DNA of 64,000 bases from PVC group bacterium (ex Bugula neritina AB1). GTDB taxonomy: Bacteria; GCA-001730085. The stretch lies in the NCBI GenBank assembly GCA_001730085.1, contig MDLB01000104.1:6337-70336 (forward strand), in the 5' to 3' direction. Both the position numbers and the translations under genes were made by a program. Every line of letters starts with the position of its first letter. The stretch's first letter is position 1. The notes below the pieces were generated by a model. It had not been told where the DNA came from. It made no database searches and was given only the letters and a program-made list of their open reading frames with translations. This document shows, in pieces, positions 39,381 through 48,468 of this stretch.

Positions 39381-40252
39381 TTGTAGCGACCTCTTTTTTT
39401 GAAAAAAGCCACGATGGATTTAGCATAAGATTCATTCGTTGAAAGATCTATCGCATCCAATTTTAACCTATTAAAAATATCGCGTCTTTGTGTTCGATAC
39501 TCTTCAATTTTTTTAGAGAAAGATTTACGAAATATAGAAGAAGAAGTATCCGTCTCCAATATTTTTTGTGTTTCCAAGTCTTCCCAAAGGATTTTTCCCA
39601 TAAAAGGGATTTCTTTCTCCATCGGGTCTAGAAAAACCACAGGTATAACATCATGACGCAAAGAGCTACTGCGCAAATAAGTTTCATAATTTTCCGACCA
39701 AAAATCTGAAACAACAAAAAGGATCGTCTTTTTACGAACAGCACGGTTAAAACAATCAAGAGCTTTAGCCAAGTTTGTCTTTCGGTAAGATGCCTCATAA
39801 CATAAGATATCTCTAATCATACGCAAAATATGTTGCTTATTTTTACGAGGAGGAACATATTTTTCAACTTGTTCAGAAAAAGACATAAACCCAACCTTAT
39901 CACCATTCCTTAAAGCAGAAAAAGCAAGCAAAGCCACAACTTCAGCGGCCATATCTTTCTTTGACACTATAGAACTAGCGAAACGCATAGAAGCGCTCAT
40001 ATCCACAAGAAACATTACTGTGCACTCTCGCTCTTCTGTGAATTTCTTGATAAAAGGTTTATTTTGCCGAGCAGAAACGTTCCAGTCTATCAATCTCACA
40101 TCATCTCCATATTCGTACTCTCTAAGCTCGCTAAACTCGATACCTTGTCCTTTAAAGGCACTCTCATAGCCACCTGATAGTGAGCCTGAAACTAGATGAT
40201 TTGTGATAATTTCAACACGTCTTATTTTTTGAAATATTTCTTGAGGAATCAT
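39377..40252 (-). CDS. DUF58 domain protein of the MoxR/Bat operon
   Basis: The 291-residue cytoplasmic protein matches DUF58 proteins that pair with MoxR. It has the characteristic GQGIEFSELREYEYGDDVRLIDWNV-type region near residues 31-56 (broken here for length). This is followed by a VWA-like fold with MIDAS-like DMSAS near residue 88 and a DFWSENYETYL segment near 182. The start ATG is followed by IPQEIFQKIRRVEI, the normal DUF58 N-terminus. It lies 17 bases after moxR and overlaps the next gene by four bases. DUF58/MoxR pairs are thought to act as ATP-driven chaperones for VWA-protein complexes. Confidence 0.93.
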   Translation of the reverse strand: MIPQEIFQKIRRVEIITNHLVSGSLSGGYESAFKGQGIEFSELREYEYGDDVRLIDWNVSARQNKPFIKKFTEERECTVMFLVDMSASMRFASSIVSKKDMAAEVVALLAFSALRNGDKVGFMSFSEQVEKYVPPRKNKQHILRMIRDILCYEASYRKTNLAKALDCFNRAVRKKTILFVVSDFWSENYETYLRSSSLRHDVIPVVFLDPMEKEIPFMGKILWEDLETQKILETDTSSSIFRKSFSKKIEEYRTQRRDIFNRLKLDAIDLSTNESYAKSIVAFFKKRGRYK

Positions 40253-40269
40253 GACTTGACCTTAAAATA

Positions 40270-41253
40270 TTAAGGAACTTCTACTTCATCAAAAATATGC
40301 TGAATGAGCACATCAGAGCTAACTTCCTCTGCTTCGGCCTCGAAAGAAGGAAAAACTCGATGACGTAAAACGTCTAAGCCTACCCTCTTAACATCTTCTG
40401 GAATAACATAGCCTCTTCCACTGATAAAAGCATTCGCCTTAGCCGCTTTAGTAAGACTAAGCGTTGCTCTAGGAGAAGCGCCTCCCGCAAAAAGATTTTT
40501 TAAATGTTTTAACCCATATTTTTCAGGATAACGGCTTGTGAAAACTATTTCAACAATATAGTTTTTTATTTTTTCATCGATATAAATACTATCCACGATT
40601 TTTCGAAGCAAACATATTTTTTCTCGGTCCAAAACAGCACTTGCAACAGGAACATCTTGAGAAGACATCCTATTTAAAATTTCTTTTTCTTCCTCTTTGG
40701 AAGGATAAGAAACAAGTGTTTTAAACATAAACCTATCGATCTGAGCTTCGGGCAAAGGATAGGTTCCTTCCTGTTCAATAGAATTTTGTGTAGCTATAAC
40801 AAAAAAAACATCATCCATGGGAAAAGTTTCTCCTCCTATAGTTACTTGCTTTTCTTGCATCGCTTCTAACAAAGCACTTTGAACTTTAGCTGGAGAGCGA
40901 TTGATCTCATCAGCCAAAAGAACACTATGAAAAACAGGCCCTTTTTTAAGAGAAAAGTCACCATCCTTAGGATTATATATCATCGTACCTACAATATCAG
41001 CTGGTAAAAGATCAGGAGTAAACTGAACCCTTTGAAAGTCGAGCCCCATCGTATCTGACAAGGTGTTCACTGCCAAAGTTTTGGCAAGACCGGGAACTCC
41101 CTCTACCAAAACATGTCCACCTGTTAACATCCCAAGAACTAAAGTTTCAATGAAGGAACGTTGACCAACAATAACCTTTCCCATTTCTTCAAAAAGATTT
41201 TGTATAAGAAGAACTTGTTCTTTAACCTGTTCATTGACTTCACGAATATCCAT
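40270..41253 (-). CDS. moxR: MoxR family AAA+ ATPase
   Basis: This 327-residue cytoplasmic AAA+ ATPase has Walker A GVPGLAKTL near residue 57 and Walker B VLLADEINR near 111. It also has the MoxR signature ATQNSIEQEGTYPLPEAQ near 154 and a sensor/lid region (SPRATLSLTKAA near 263). Length is typical. It is the first gene of the Bat operon and has a promoter-like sequence about 165 bases upstream. MoxR proteins act as chaperones for VWA partners, here DUF58, BatA and BatB. Nothing appears missing. Confidence 0.96.
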   Translation of the reverse strand: MDIREVNEQVKEQVLLIQNLFEEMGKVIVGQRSFIETLVLGMLTGGHVLVEGVPGLAKTLAVNTLSDTMGLDFQRVQFTPDLLPADIVGTMIYNPKDGDFSLKKGPVFHSVLLADEINRSPAKVQSALLEAMQEKQVTIGGETFPMDDVFFVIATQNSIEQEGTYPLPEAQIDRFMFKTLVSYPSKEEEKEILNRMSSQDVPVASAVLDREKICLLRKIVDSIYIDEKIKNYIVEIVFTSRYPEKYGLKHLKNLFAGGASPRATLSLTKAAKANAFISGRGYVIPEDVKRVGLDVLRHRVFPSFEAEAEEVSSDVLIQHIFDEVEVP

Positions 41254-41412
41254 CGTCCTAAAACCTCCGCAATGACAAAATAAAAATCATCCGAATACAA
41301 TAAAAAAATTGCAAAACAAACTAAAAATCTATTCCTTATTAAGGAAATAATCATAAAGATTTTCGAAAAATATCAGATATAATTGACTTCAAAAAACTTC
41401 ACTAAGAATACG

Positions 41413-41442
41413 ATTATAACAAAAATTCAACTAGCTTTTCAA
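41413..41442 (-). promoter_or_regulatory. Sigma70-type promoter for the moxR-bat-trk operon
   Basis: On the minus strand TTGAAA (41437-41442) and TATAAT (41413-41418) are separated by 18 bases. This lies in the gap between the beta-propeller gene and moxR and would give a leader of about 150 bases. No other comparable pair was seen before trkH, so ten genes may depend on it. Confidence 0.5.
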
Positions 41443-41470
41443 GAGCAATCTCAAACAAGGCCCCAAGTTG

Positions 41471-42964
41471 TCAGTGCATCCTATTTTGCAGTTCTTCTAT
41501 CGGAAAAATGAACACTTTATGTTGCATCCTATCTCCCATTAAAACAAATCTTTTAGATCCTGAAACAAAAATATTTATAAACGTTAATCGGGATGAAGGC
41601 ATAATCTCACTAACACCCAAATACTTCCAATTTTTATCAAAAAAATGTATCCCATTTGATTGAGATGAAATCAATAAACATGCACCTGATAGAGGATCAA
41701 AAGCACAATCCAATGGAGAAAATTTTTGTCCACTGCTACCTCTACAGTCCACAGATTTAAGATGTTTTCCGTCTAAATCAAATATATCCATACCGGACTC
41801 TAGTTTATCTAAGATATAAAGCCTTTTTTGAAAAATTTTAAGTCGAACAGGTTCGGAAAAAAAATGTGTCGAAGGTTTATTTTTCCAAAGCAACTTAGGA
41901 TCCTTTCCCTCCAAAGATGTCTTCCATATCGTTTTGTCTGATAAATCTAAGGCATAAAGAGAACCTTCCTCATCAATAGCTATATCTACTAAATTTCCAA
42001 AAGTTCCTTCATTCCCTCTACGTTTCCATACTCCCTGGTCAGCAAAGTCTTGGATAACTTTTCCATCTAAAGAGAACTTTTGAACCCTCCCTTGCAAAGA
42101 CTCTAGGACATAAAAACAGTCATTTTTCTTAGAAAAAACAATCCTAGAAGGATCCTTAAAAAAAACAAGATTATCTCCTCCTCCTCTAATCTCAGTAAGA
42201 TACTTAGCCTTCGAATCATATTTAAAAATATATCCGCCCATCTTATGAATAATATAAATATTCCCTTGGGGGTCACATTTAGCATCTATCGCAGAAATGA
42301 TCGGGATTCCTTTTTCAAAGGTTTCTAAATCAAAAACAACCTCGGGTTGTTTCTTTTTCATCTTCAAAAAAGTATGAGAGATTTTGGGGTTTTGTGAAAT
42401 AGGAGAAAAGTTTTTTTTCAAAAACGAGATAGAGTCTATATAGAGAGTTCCTTCACTATCTGATTTATCAGGTTCAAGAAAGAGAAGAAGGTTTTTAATA
42501 TCTGAGATATCCTCTTCTATTTTAGAAAAATCGAACTCTACTTTATTCCATTGATCAGGTATCAATGTTGTTTTTTTAGAAACAGTGATTTGAGAACCTC
42601 CGCGAACCTCTAGTTTCAACAAAATCATCGCTGAACCATAAATATACATCCGCAACCCTTTGTGGTCTCTAAAGTCTTTTTTGGGATTTATAGAGTCAAT
42701 ATACGCACCAAGAAGTTGGAGAGGTTCCGTTTTTTTATAGTCCAAACGCATCGCGAACTGACCATCAAAAACTTGCTCCTTTGTGGCTCTATAGGTATAA
42801 GGCCCTTCTTCATCCATATGCCACCAACCTAAAGTTGTTAAAGGGCTCCAAAGGTTTGCATCCTCAAAGTCTTCAAGAGTAGAGATCTGTGAAGTACCAG
42901 CAAATAAAGGAACAAAAAAAAGTAAAATAAAACCAAACGCGCAAATAAACTTTTCTTTTTTCAA
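41471..42964 (-). CDS. Secreted protein: jelly-roll domain plus NHL-type beta-propeller
   Basis: The 497-residue protein has a signal peptide (KFICAFGFILLFFVPLFAG). Residues ~25-185 look like a beta jelly-roll of the CIA30/carbohydrate-binding type (FEDANLW, FAMRLDYKK, GLRMYIYG, WNKVEFDFS, LYIDSISFLK). Residues ~210-490 contain propeller blades of NHL/SMP-30 character, each running hydrophobic-D-x-x-G-x-hydrophobic-Y/F-V/A-L/I-D (e.g. IAIDEEGSLYALD, VQKFSLDGKV). The start is a TTG; no better start precedes the signal peptide. A role in binding sugars or proteins outside the cytoplasm is inferred. It lies in line with the spx-like and thioredoxin-fold genes, with a 24-base gap. Confidence 0.7.
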   Translation of the reverse strand: MKKEKFICAFGFILLFFVPLFAGTSQISTLEDFEDANLWSPLTTLGWWHMDEEGPYTYRATKEQVFDGQFAMRLDYKKTEPLQLLGAYIDSINPKKDFRDHKGLRMYIYGSAMILLKLEVRGGSQITVSKKTTLIPDQWNKVEFDFSKIEEDISDIKNLLLFLEPDKSDSEGTLYIDSISFLKKNFSPISQNPKISHTFLKMKKKQPEVVFDLETFEKGIPIISAIDAKCDPQGNIYIIHKMGGYIFKYDSKAKYLTEIRGGGDNLVFFKDPSRIVFSKKNDCFYVLESLQGRVQKFSLDGKVIQDFADQGVWKRRGNEGTFGNLVDIAIDEEGSLYALDLSDKTIWKTSLEGKDPKLLWKNKPSTHFFSEPVRLKIFQKRLYILDKLESGMDIFDLDGKHLKSVDCRGSSGQKFSPLDCAFDPLSGACLLISSQSNGIHFFDKNWKYLGVSEIMPSSRLTFINIFVSGSKRFVLMGDRMQHKVFIFPIEELQNRMH

Positions 42965-42988
42965 AAGATTTGTCCAAACACTAAAAGT

Positions 42989-43342
42989 TTATCCCCATAA
43001 CTTCTCCCACTCCTCTGGCTTAAAACCTGTAATCCCTTTTGTCCCATCGATAGCAAATGGTCTTTTGATCAAATTACCACATGACATCAAAAGCTCTAAA
43101 ATAGCGTCCTCTGTCATATTGGGTATTTTACTCTTAAGATCCATTTTTCTATAGTCAACGCCGGAAACATTTAAAAGTTTTTTAATATTACCCACAGCCA
43201 TCAACATAAGCCTGAGTTCTTCCAAAGAAGGAGGAGTTTCTCGTATTGGTCTCTCTTCAAAAAAGACACCTTTCTCTTTCAAATAAGCATAAGCTTTTTG
43301 ACAAGTCGAGCACTTTTTATAGCCATATACAATCAAAGACAT
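42989..43342 (-). CDS. Spx/ArsC-family thioredoxin-fold protein
   Basis: The 117-residue protein begins MSLIVYGYKKCSTCQKAYAY, the CxxC-containing (CSTC) thioredoxin-like start of the ArsC/Spx/MgsR/YffB family. It continues with the family's RPIRETPPS, LLNVSG, IKRPFAIDG and GFKPEEW segments. The second Cys of a reductase (as in ArsC arginine triad proteins) is not decisive. Members act as arsenate reductases, glutathionylation-linked reductases or RNA polymerase-binding regulators, and sequence alone cannot decide. It begins directly after the thioredoxin-fold gene stop (about one base), so the two are probably made together for redox defence. Confidence 0.85.
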   Translation of the reverse strand: MSLIVYGYKKCSTCQKAYAYLKEKGVFFEERPIRETPPSLEELRLMLMAVGNIKKLLNVSGVDYRKMDLKSKIPNMTEDAILELLMSCGNLIKRPFAIDGTKGITGFKPEEWEKLWG

Positions 43343-43343
43343 A

Positions 43344-43895
43344 TCAATTTTTCCACTTTATTGAACATCCCATCGAAGCGGAAAAATCACCATTCCAAGT
43401 TTTTCCTTCGACCATATCCTCAATCGCATTTTCTAAAGTCTTATCTTTAACTTTATCAGCTTCTTTCCAATTATCATCCATTCTTCCATGGTAAAAAAGA
43501 TCCTGATTATTATCATAAAGATAAAAATCAGGTGTACACTGTGCTTTAAAAGCACTTGCGATTTTCTGAGTATCATCAACCAAGTAAGGGAAAGGTATTT
43601 TTTCTTTAAGGACTTTGTTTTTCATCGCTTCGACTGAGTCTTCAGGATAATCTGGATGAATATTCGGATTAATCGCAACAAAATTCACCCCTTTAGATAA
43701 AGCCCAAGAAGACAAAGCAATCAACCTTGGCCAAACAGCGATAGCATACGGACAGTGATTACACGTAAAAACAACACAAAGACCTTTTTTATCATAGAAA
43801 TCTTCACTTTCATAAAGCTTATCATTAGAGTCTCTTAAAGAAAAAGAAGGCATTTTCATCCCAAGTGGAATCTCTACCGATTCAACCAAAGCCAT
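43344..43895 (-). CDS. AhpC/TlpA-like thioredoxin-fold protein (CNHCPYA type)
   Basis: The protein is 183 residues from the preferred start. It has the peroxiredoxin/TlpA-like opening (LGMKMPSFSLRDSNDKLYES) and the distinctive VVFTCNHCPYAIAVWPRL motif, with two Cys spaced CxxC and a cis-Pro region TPDFYLYD later. Proteins with CNHCPYA are widespread AhpC/TSA-like thioredoxin relatives of unproven substrate. An AAAGGAGA site sits two bases before an earlier ATG at 43901 and eight bases before the ATG at 43895, so I take the latter (MALVESVEIPLG). No signal peptide is visible, so it is probably cytoplasmic. Confidence 0.85.
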   Translation of the reverse strand: MALVESVEIPLGMKMPSFSLRDSNDKLYESEDFYDKKGLCVVFTCNHCPYAIAVWPRLIALSSWALSKGVNFVAINPNIHPDYPEDSVEAMKNKVLKEKIPFPYLVDDTQKIASAFKAQCTPDFYLYDNNQDLFYHGRMDDNWKEADKVKDKTLENAIEDMVEGKTWNGDFSASMGCSIKWKN

Positions 43896-44057
43896 ATTCA
43901 TATCTCCTTTGTATAAAAAACAGAAACCGTCGAATCACATATGCGTATCAATAGAAAAGGGAATTTTTAGGAATTTTTTATATTTTACAAAAGCCCCATT
44001 TTTCAAAAAGAAAATCTTTCGCAAAACGAAGAGAAGTAACAGCTTTCAAAAAGTAAA

Positions 44058-45287
44058 TCAACCACCAAAATCATCAAAAGCTATATTCTCTTTACCAACT
44101 CCAATAGAGTCCAGCATGTCTTGAACACAACTCAACATCATTGGTGGTCCGCAAAGATAATACTCAATATCCTCTGGTTCATCATGTTTATTCAAATATT
44201 CATCCAAAACAACCTGATGGATAAAACCTTTGAATCCAGTCCAGTTATCTTCTGGGAGAGGATCTGACAAAGCCAAGTGAAAAGAAAAGTTAGGAAAAGC
44301 TTCTTCAATCGCCTGAAACTCATCTTGATAAAAAACCTCACGTAAAGAACGAGCTCCATACCAATAACTCACTTTTCTACCTGTTTTAAGTGTGTGAAAA
44401 AGGTGAAAAAGATGACTTCTCATAGGAGCCATACCAGCTCCCCCTCCAATATAAACCATTTCTTTATCTGTGTCTTTGATAAAAAAGTCACCATAAGGTC
44501 CACTAACAACGACCTTGTCTCCAGGCTTCAAATTAAAAATATAAGAAGAAGCTATCCCTGGTAAAAGACCTTGTGTTCTAGGAGGTGGTGTCGCTATCCG
44601 AACATTTAACTTAACACGATTACCTTCCGCGGGATGATTAGCCATAGAGTAAGCTCTAAAACAAGGCTCATCATTTTTACCTCGCAACGACCACAAGTCA
44701 AATTTATCCCAGTCTTCGCGGTACTCCTCAGCAACATCAAAATCTTTAAAAGATAACTCATACTCCGGAACATCAATTTGAATGTAGCCACCTGCTTCAA
44801 AGTTCAATGCCTCTCCTTCTGGCAAATCCAAGTTCAATTCTTTAATAAAGGTAGCAACATTATCATTTCCACTAACAGTACATTCGTATTTTTTGATATT
44901 AAAAATTTCATTAGGTATCTCAATCTTCATATCACTTTTGACTTTAACCTGACAAGAAAGGCGAACATTGTCTTTTTGCTCTCCACGGGAAAGGTGTCCT
45001 GTTTCGGTAGGTAGAACATCTCCTCCACCCTCGACAACACGACATTTACACATCGCACAAGTTCCACCTCCTCCACAAGCCGAAGGAAGAAATATTTTTT
45101 TAGCAGACAAGGCAGAAAGAAGTGTCTGTCCTGCAGAAATCAAAAGAGGCGAAGATTCATCTGCATTGACAATAACCTGACATTCGCCAGAATTAACAAT
45201 CTTCTTCTCTATAAAAACTAGAACAGTGACTAAAAGAAGAATAATTCCTGTAAAAACACCCATACTTACTAAAGAAAAAAGTAACAT
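44058..45287 (-). CDS. nqrF: Na+-translocating NADH:quinone reductase subunit F
   Basis: The 409-residue protein is the NADH entry subunit of the Na+-NQR complex. It has an N-terminal helix (~5-25) and a plant-type 2Fe-2S ferredoxin domain with [10 protein letters not shown] near residue 70 and a fourth Cys in RLSCQV near 110. A FAD domain (RAYSMANHP near 211) follows, then a NADH domain ([19 protein letters not shown] near 277; [10 protein letters not shown] near 380). All cofactor residues appear present. It takes electrons from NADH at the cytoplasmic face. It is the last gene of nqrABCDEF, 48 bases after nqrE. Confidence 0.97.
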   Translation of the reverse strand: MLLFSLVSMGVFTGIILLLVTVLVFIEKKIVNSGECQVIVNADESSPLLISAGQTLLSALSAKKIFLPSACGGGGTCAMCKCRVVEGGGDVLPTETGHLSRGEQKDNVRLSCQVKVKSDMKIEIPNEIFNIKKYECTVSGNDNVATFIKELNLDLPEGEALNFEAGGYIQIDVPEYELSFKDFDVAEEYREDWDKFDLWSLRGKNDEPCFRAYSMANHPAEGNRVKLNVRIATPPPRTQGLLPGIASSYIFNLKPGDKVVVSGPYGDFFIKDTDKEMVYIGGGAGMAPMRSHLFHLFHTLKTGRKVSYWYGARSLREVFYQDEFQAIEEAFPNFSFHLALSDPLPEDNWTGFKGFIHQVVLDEYLNKHDEPEDIEYYLCGPPMMLSCVQDMLDSIGVGKENIAFDDFGG

Positions 45288-45335
45288 AAATTCTTGAATC
45301 CTTATGAAATCTTGATTAGAAAGCTAAATTTTGAA

Positions 45336-45944
45336 TCACAAACTGATTCCAGCGAAACACATAAAGCCTATCGCCATCAATCCCGTTAAAATCATAGTGA
45401 TACCCAAACCTTTCAAAGAGTCTGGAACATTTGAATACCAAAGTTTCTTACGAATAGCTGACATAGCAACAATGGCTAAAGCCCAGCCAAGTCCAGCTCC
45501 AAATCCAAAAACCAAGGCTTCTAAAAAGGTATACTCTCTCTCAATCATAAAAAGTGACCCACCCAATATGGAGCAGTTGACGGCTATCAATGGCAAGAAA
45601 ATACCTAAGGCCGCATAAAGAGAAGGAGAGAAACGATCCATAACCATCTCGACAATTTGAACCATGGCAGCAATAACAGCTATACACGTGATCAACTGAA
45701 GGTAGGTAAGATCTATATCGGGCAGTCCCAACCAAAACAAAGCTCCCTTTTTAAGAACGAAATTATATATAACCCAGTTCAAAGGACATGTTATAGTTAA
45801 AACAAAAACAACTGCAAACCCTAAACCTGTGGCTGTTTTAACCTCTTTAGAGCAAGCTAAAAAAGAACACATCCCTAAAAAGTAAGCCAAAAGAATATTT
45901 TCAACAAAAACACTTTTAACAATTAAGCTCAAAAAATGCTCCAT
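45336..45944 (-). CDS. nqrE: Na+-translocating NADH:quinone reductase subunit E
   Basis: This is a 202-residue six-helix membrane protein of normal NqrE length. The intramembrane Cys at residue 26 ([14 protein letters not shown]) and the Cys of [14 protein letters not shown] near 120 are conserved. These are the positions that, with NqrD, hold the 2Fe-2S centre inside the membrane. It shares high similarity of plan with NqrD, encoded next to it (two-base gap). It forms part of the electron path coupled to sodium movement. Confidence 0.97.
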   Translation of the reverse strand: MEHFLSLIVKSVFVENILLAYFLGMCSFLACSKEVKTATGLGFAVVFVLTITCPLNWVIYNFVLKKGALFWLGLPDIDLTYLQLITCIAVIAAMVQIVEMVMDRFSPSLYAALGIFLPLIAVNCSILGGSLFMIEREYTFLEALVFGFGAGLGWALAIVAMSAIRKKLWYSNVPDSLKGLGITMILTGLMAIGFMCFAGISL

Positions 45945-45946
45945 GA

Positions 45947-46579
45947 CTAACGGTCCTCCTTCTGAGCAGAAAAATATCTTTGGATCCAGATAATAATCCC
46001 TAAAATGATAAAGGCTCCCGGAGCCAAAACCATCAATCCAGAATTAACATATCCCAAATCATACAAAAACTGAGGAACAACACTGTGGCCAAGTAAGGTC
46101 CCATTGCCTAAGATTTCACGAGCAATAGCCACAAGAATCAAAACCCCACTATATCCAAGACCATTAGCCAAACCATCCCAAAAAGATTTGAGAGGTGAAG
46201 ATTGCATCGCAAAAGCTTCAGCTCTTCCCATCACAATACAGTTAGTTATAATAAGACCAACAAAAACACTCAGCTGTTTACTCATTTCAAAAAGATAAGC
46301 CTTCAAAACCTGATCAGCCAAAATCACCAAAGAAGCAATAACTGAAAGCTCGACAATGATACGTATTTTCGAAGGAATCAGATTTCTCAACAAAGAAATA
46401 ATAATATTAGAAAATATCAAAACAGTGGTAAGTGCCACACTCATCACCAAAGCGGTTTGAACTTGAACAGTAACTGCCAACGCTGAACATATTCCTAAAA
46501 CCTGAAAAGTAATAGGGTTACTATCCCAAAGTGCATCTTTGATGATTTTTTTATCTTTTTTATCCAATAAAAAGCTCAC
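45947..46579 (-). CDS. nqrD: Na+-translocating NADH:quinone reductase subunit D
   Basis: The 210-residue membrane subunit is homologous in plan to NqrE. The Cys at residue 31 ([12 protein letters not shown]) and the Cys of [16 protein letters not shown] near 112 are kept, as needed for the membrane 2Fe-2S centre. The GTG start has GAGGAG eight bases upstream. Genes on both sides are packed closely (17 bases after nqrC, two before nqrE). The [21 protein letters not shown] region near residue 140 is typical. Confidence 0.97.
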   Translation of the reverse strand: MSFLLDKKDKKIIKDALWDSNPITFQVLGICSALAVTVQVQTALVMSVALTTVLIFSNIIISLLRNLIPSKIRIIVELSVIASLVILADQVLKAYLFEMSKQLSVFVGLIITNCIVMGRAEAFAMQSSPLKSFWDGLANGLGYSGVLILVAIAREILGNGTLLGHSVVPQFLYDLGYVNSGLMVLAPGAFIILGIIIWIQRYFSAQKEDR

Positions 46580-46596
46580 AAAATAAACTCCTCAAT

Positions 46597-47316
46597 TTAA
46601 TTCCGAATAATCTTGAAAAAAACTTCGTATTTCTTAATAGCTTTAGCTAACAGAGATGTTACCCCTGCACATGTGATTGTAGCTCCAGAAATACCATCAA
46701 CGTAATGAGAAGCTTCTTTCCCCGAATAAAGATTTTTCACCTTTCCCTTCACCACAGCAATAGGCTGGATAGAGGACTTCTCATCGGACCATATCAGCTT
46801 TCCCTTAAAGTTATCTTGAAACCAAGATTTTTCAATCTCAGCACCTAGACCCGGGGTCTCACCATGTTTATAAAAAGATATCCCTCTAACTGTTTTACCA
46901 TCAGATTCAACAGAAAAATATCCATAAAGCGTCGACCAAAGTCCTTTCCCAGAAACTGGGTAACAATAAGCTTTTATTTTCTCGCCTTCTTTATAAATAT
47001 AGAGCGGCATCCAATCTGTTTTTTCTTCAAAATTAACATCTTTAGCAAGAACATCTGAGATGATCTTACCATTTGTATCAATAACTTTTTCTTCAATTTT
47101 TTCTGCATAGACAGTTTTGACTTCCACAGAAGTAGCCTTCGGCGACAAAGGATTTTCAAGCCTAACAGCTTTCAAAACATTCTTTTTAATATCAACTTCA
47201 ATATTCAAGGTTTGCCGATCTTTTAAGAGTGCGGCAACAGATGATAATAAAAAACCACAAATCAAACAAACAGCTGTAGCAAATAAAAACGTATATTTAT
47301 CAGAATTTTTAAGCAC
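46597..47316 (-). CDS. nqrC: Na+-translocating NADH:quinone reductase subunit C
   Basis: The 239-residue subunit has one N-terminal membrane helix (YTFLFATAVCLICGFLLSSV) and a periplasmic FMN-binding domain. The covalent flavin attachment motif is visible as DGISGATITCAGV near residue 213, where the Thr after SGAT-I receives FMN from ApbE. HGETPGLGAEI near 150 is the other diagnostic segment. No apbE is present in this window. The GTG start follows AGGAGG by seven bases and overlaps the nqrB stop by a few bases. Confidence 0.97.
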   Translation of the reverse strand: MLKNSDKYTFLFATAVCLICGFLLSSVAALLKDRQTLNIEVDIKKNVLKAVRLENPLSPKATSVEVKTVYAEKIEEKVIDTNGKIISDVLAKDVNFEEKTDWMPLYIYKEGEKIKAYCYPVSGKGLWSTLYGYFSVESDGKTVRGISFYKHGETPGLGAEIEKSWFQDNFKGKLIWSDEKSSIQPIAVVKGKVKNLYSGKEASHYVDGISGATITCAGVTSLLAKAIKKYEVFFKIIRN

Positions 47317-48463
47317 GTTTTAGCCTCCTGGAAATATTGGCCTTAACAACATAGTGATCTATAAGAGGAGCAAAAACATTCATAAAAAGAATGGCTAACA
47401 TAACACCTTCGGGGTAAGCAGGGTTAACGGCTCTAATTAAAACAATAAGCACTCCTGTTAAAAACCCATAAATCCAACGACCCAAAGGAGTTGCCGATGC
47501 CGAAACGGGATCGGTAGCCATAAAAATAGACCCAAAAGCAAACCCTCCCATCACACAGTGCATATGAGGAGGAATCATCAACATAGGTGAAGATGACTTA
47601 CAACAGAGCAAAATAAAGCTCATAAAAACAACACCTAAAAAACAACTCAGCATAATACGAAAACTTCCAACACCAAACATAATGAGTAAAAAAGCCCCCA
47701 TTAAACATGCCAGTGTGGAGGTCTCACCAATAGATCCAGGAATTAAACCCAAAAACATATCAATCCAAGAATATCCCGCTTGAGATAAAGCTTCTAGAGG
47801 TGTCTGACCAGCAGAAGCATTTGCAATCACAGACAAAGGTGTTGCTTTACTTATCCCATCAACAGCCAACCAAGCACTATCTCCCGACATATTACCTGGA
47901 TAGGAGAAAAAGAGAAAAACACGCGCTGTCAAAGCAGGGTTAAGAATATTCATCCCCGTCCCACCAAAAACTTCTTTTCCGATAAGAACACCAAAAAGAA
48001 TACCAACAGCAACCTGCCATAAAGGAATATTCGGTGGCAAAGTTAAGGGGTACAACATCCCTGTAACCAGAAAACCTTCATTAATTTCATGCTTTCGAAC
48101 AAGAGCAAAAACAGTTTCTACCAATCCACCTACCGCATAAGAAACAAAAATAATAGGTAGAATCTGCAAGGCCCCTGTTAAGAAAGAAGGCAAAATATCT
48201 GGAGACTGCCCTGAATACTTTAACATCTGAAAACCCGTATTATACATAGCAACCAAAATACAAGGAGTTAAAGCCATAACAACGATAGACATCGTTCTTT
48301 TAAGGTCAACAGAGTCTCTAACAAAAGGAGCTTTTCTTGCTTTCCTAGCTGGACTAAGCAAAAAGGTATCTGCAGCTTCAAAAAGCGGATACAAAAATTC
48401 AAATTTTGAACCTTTCTTGAAAAGTTTACCTATTTTATCGAGTTTTTTTTCTAAAAATTTCAT
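47309..48463 (-). CDS. nqrB: Na+-translocating NADH:quinone reductase subunit B
   Basis: The subunit is 384 residues from the preferred ATG (MKFLEKKLDKIGKLF); an in-frame TTG nine bases upstream is less likely because GAGGG lies at ideal spacing for the ATG. It is a polytopic membrane subunit that carries riboflavin and a covalent FMN; the attachment segment VDGISKATPLSVI is visible near residue 200. Other family markers are GGTGMNILNPALTARVFLFF near 165 and ATDPVSASATP near 320. It begins five bases after the nqrA stop. It is the likely Na+ pathway of the complex. Confidence 0.96.
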   Translation of the reverse strand: MKFLEKKLDKIGKLFKKGSKFEFLYPLFEAADTFLLSPARKARKAPFVRDSVDLKRTMSIVVMALTPCILVAMYNTGFQMLKYSGQSPDILPSFLTGALQILPIIFVSYAVGGLVETVFALVRKHEINEGFLVTGMLYPLTLPPNIPLWQVAVGILFGVLIGKEVFGGTGMNILNPALTARVFLFFSYPGNMSGDSAWLAVDGISKATPLSVIANASAGQTPLEALSQAGYSWIDMFLGLIPGSIGETSTLACLMGAFLLIMFGVGSFRIMLSCFLGVVFMSFILLCCKSSSPMLMIPPHMHCVMGGFAFGSIFMATDPVSASATPLGRWIYGFLTGVLIVLIRAVNPAYPEGVMLAILFMNVFAPLIDHYVVKANISRRLKRA

Positions 48464-48468
48464 ATAAA

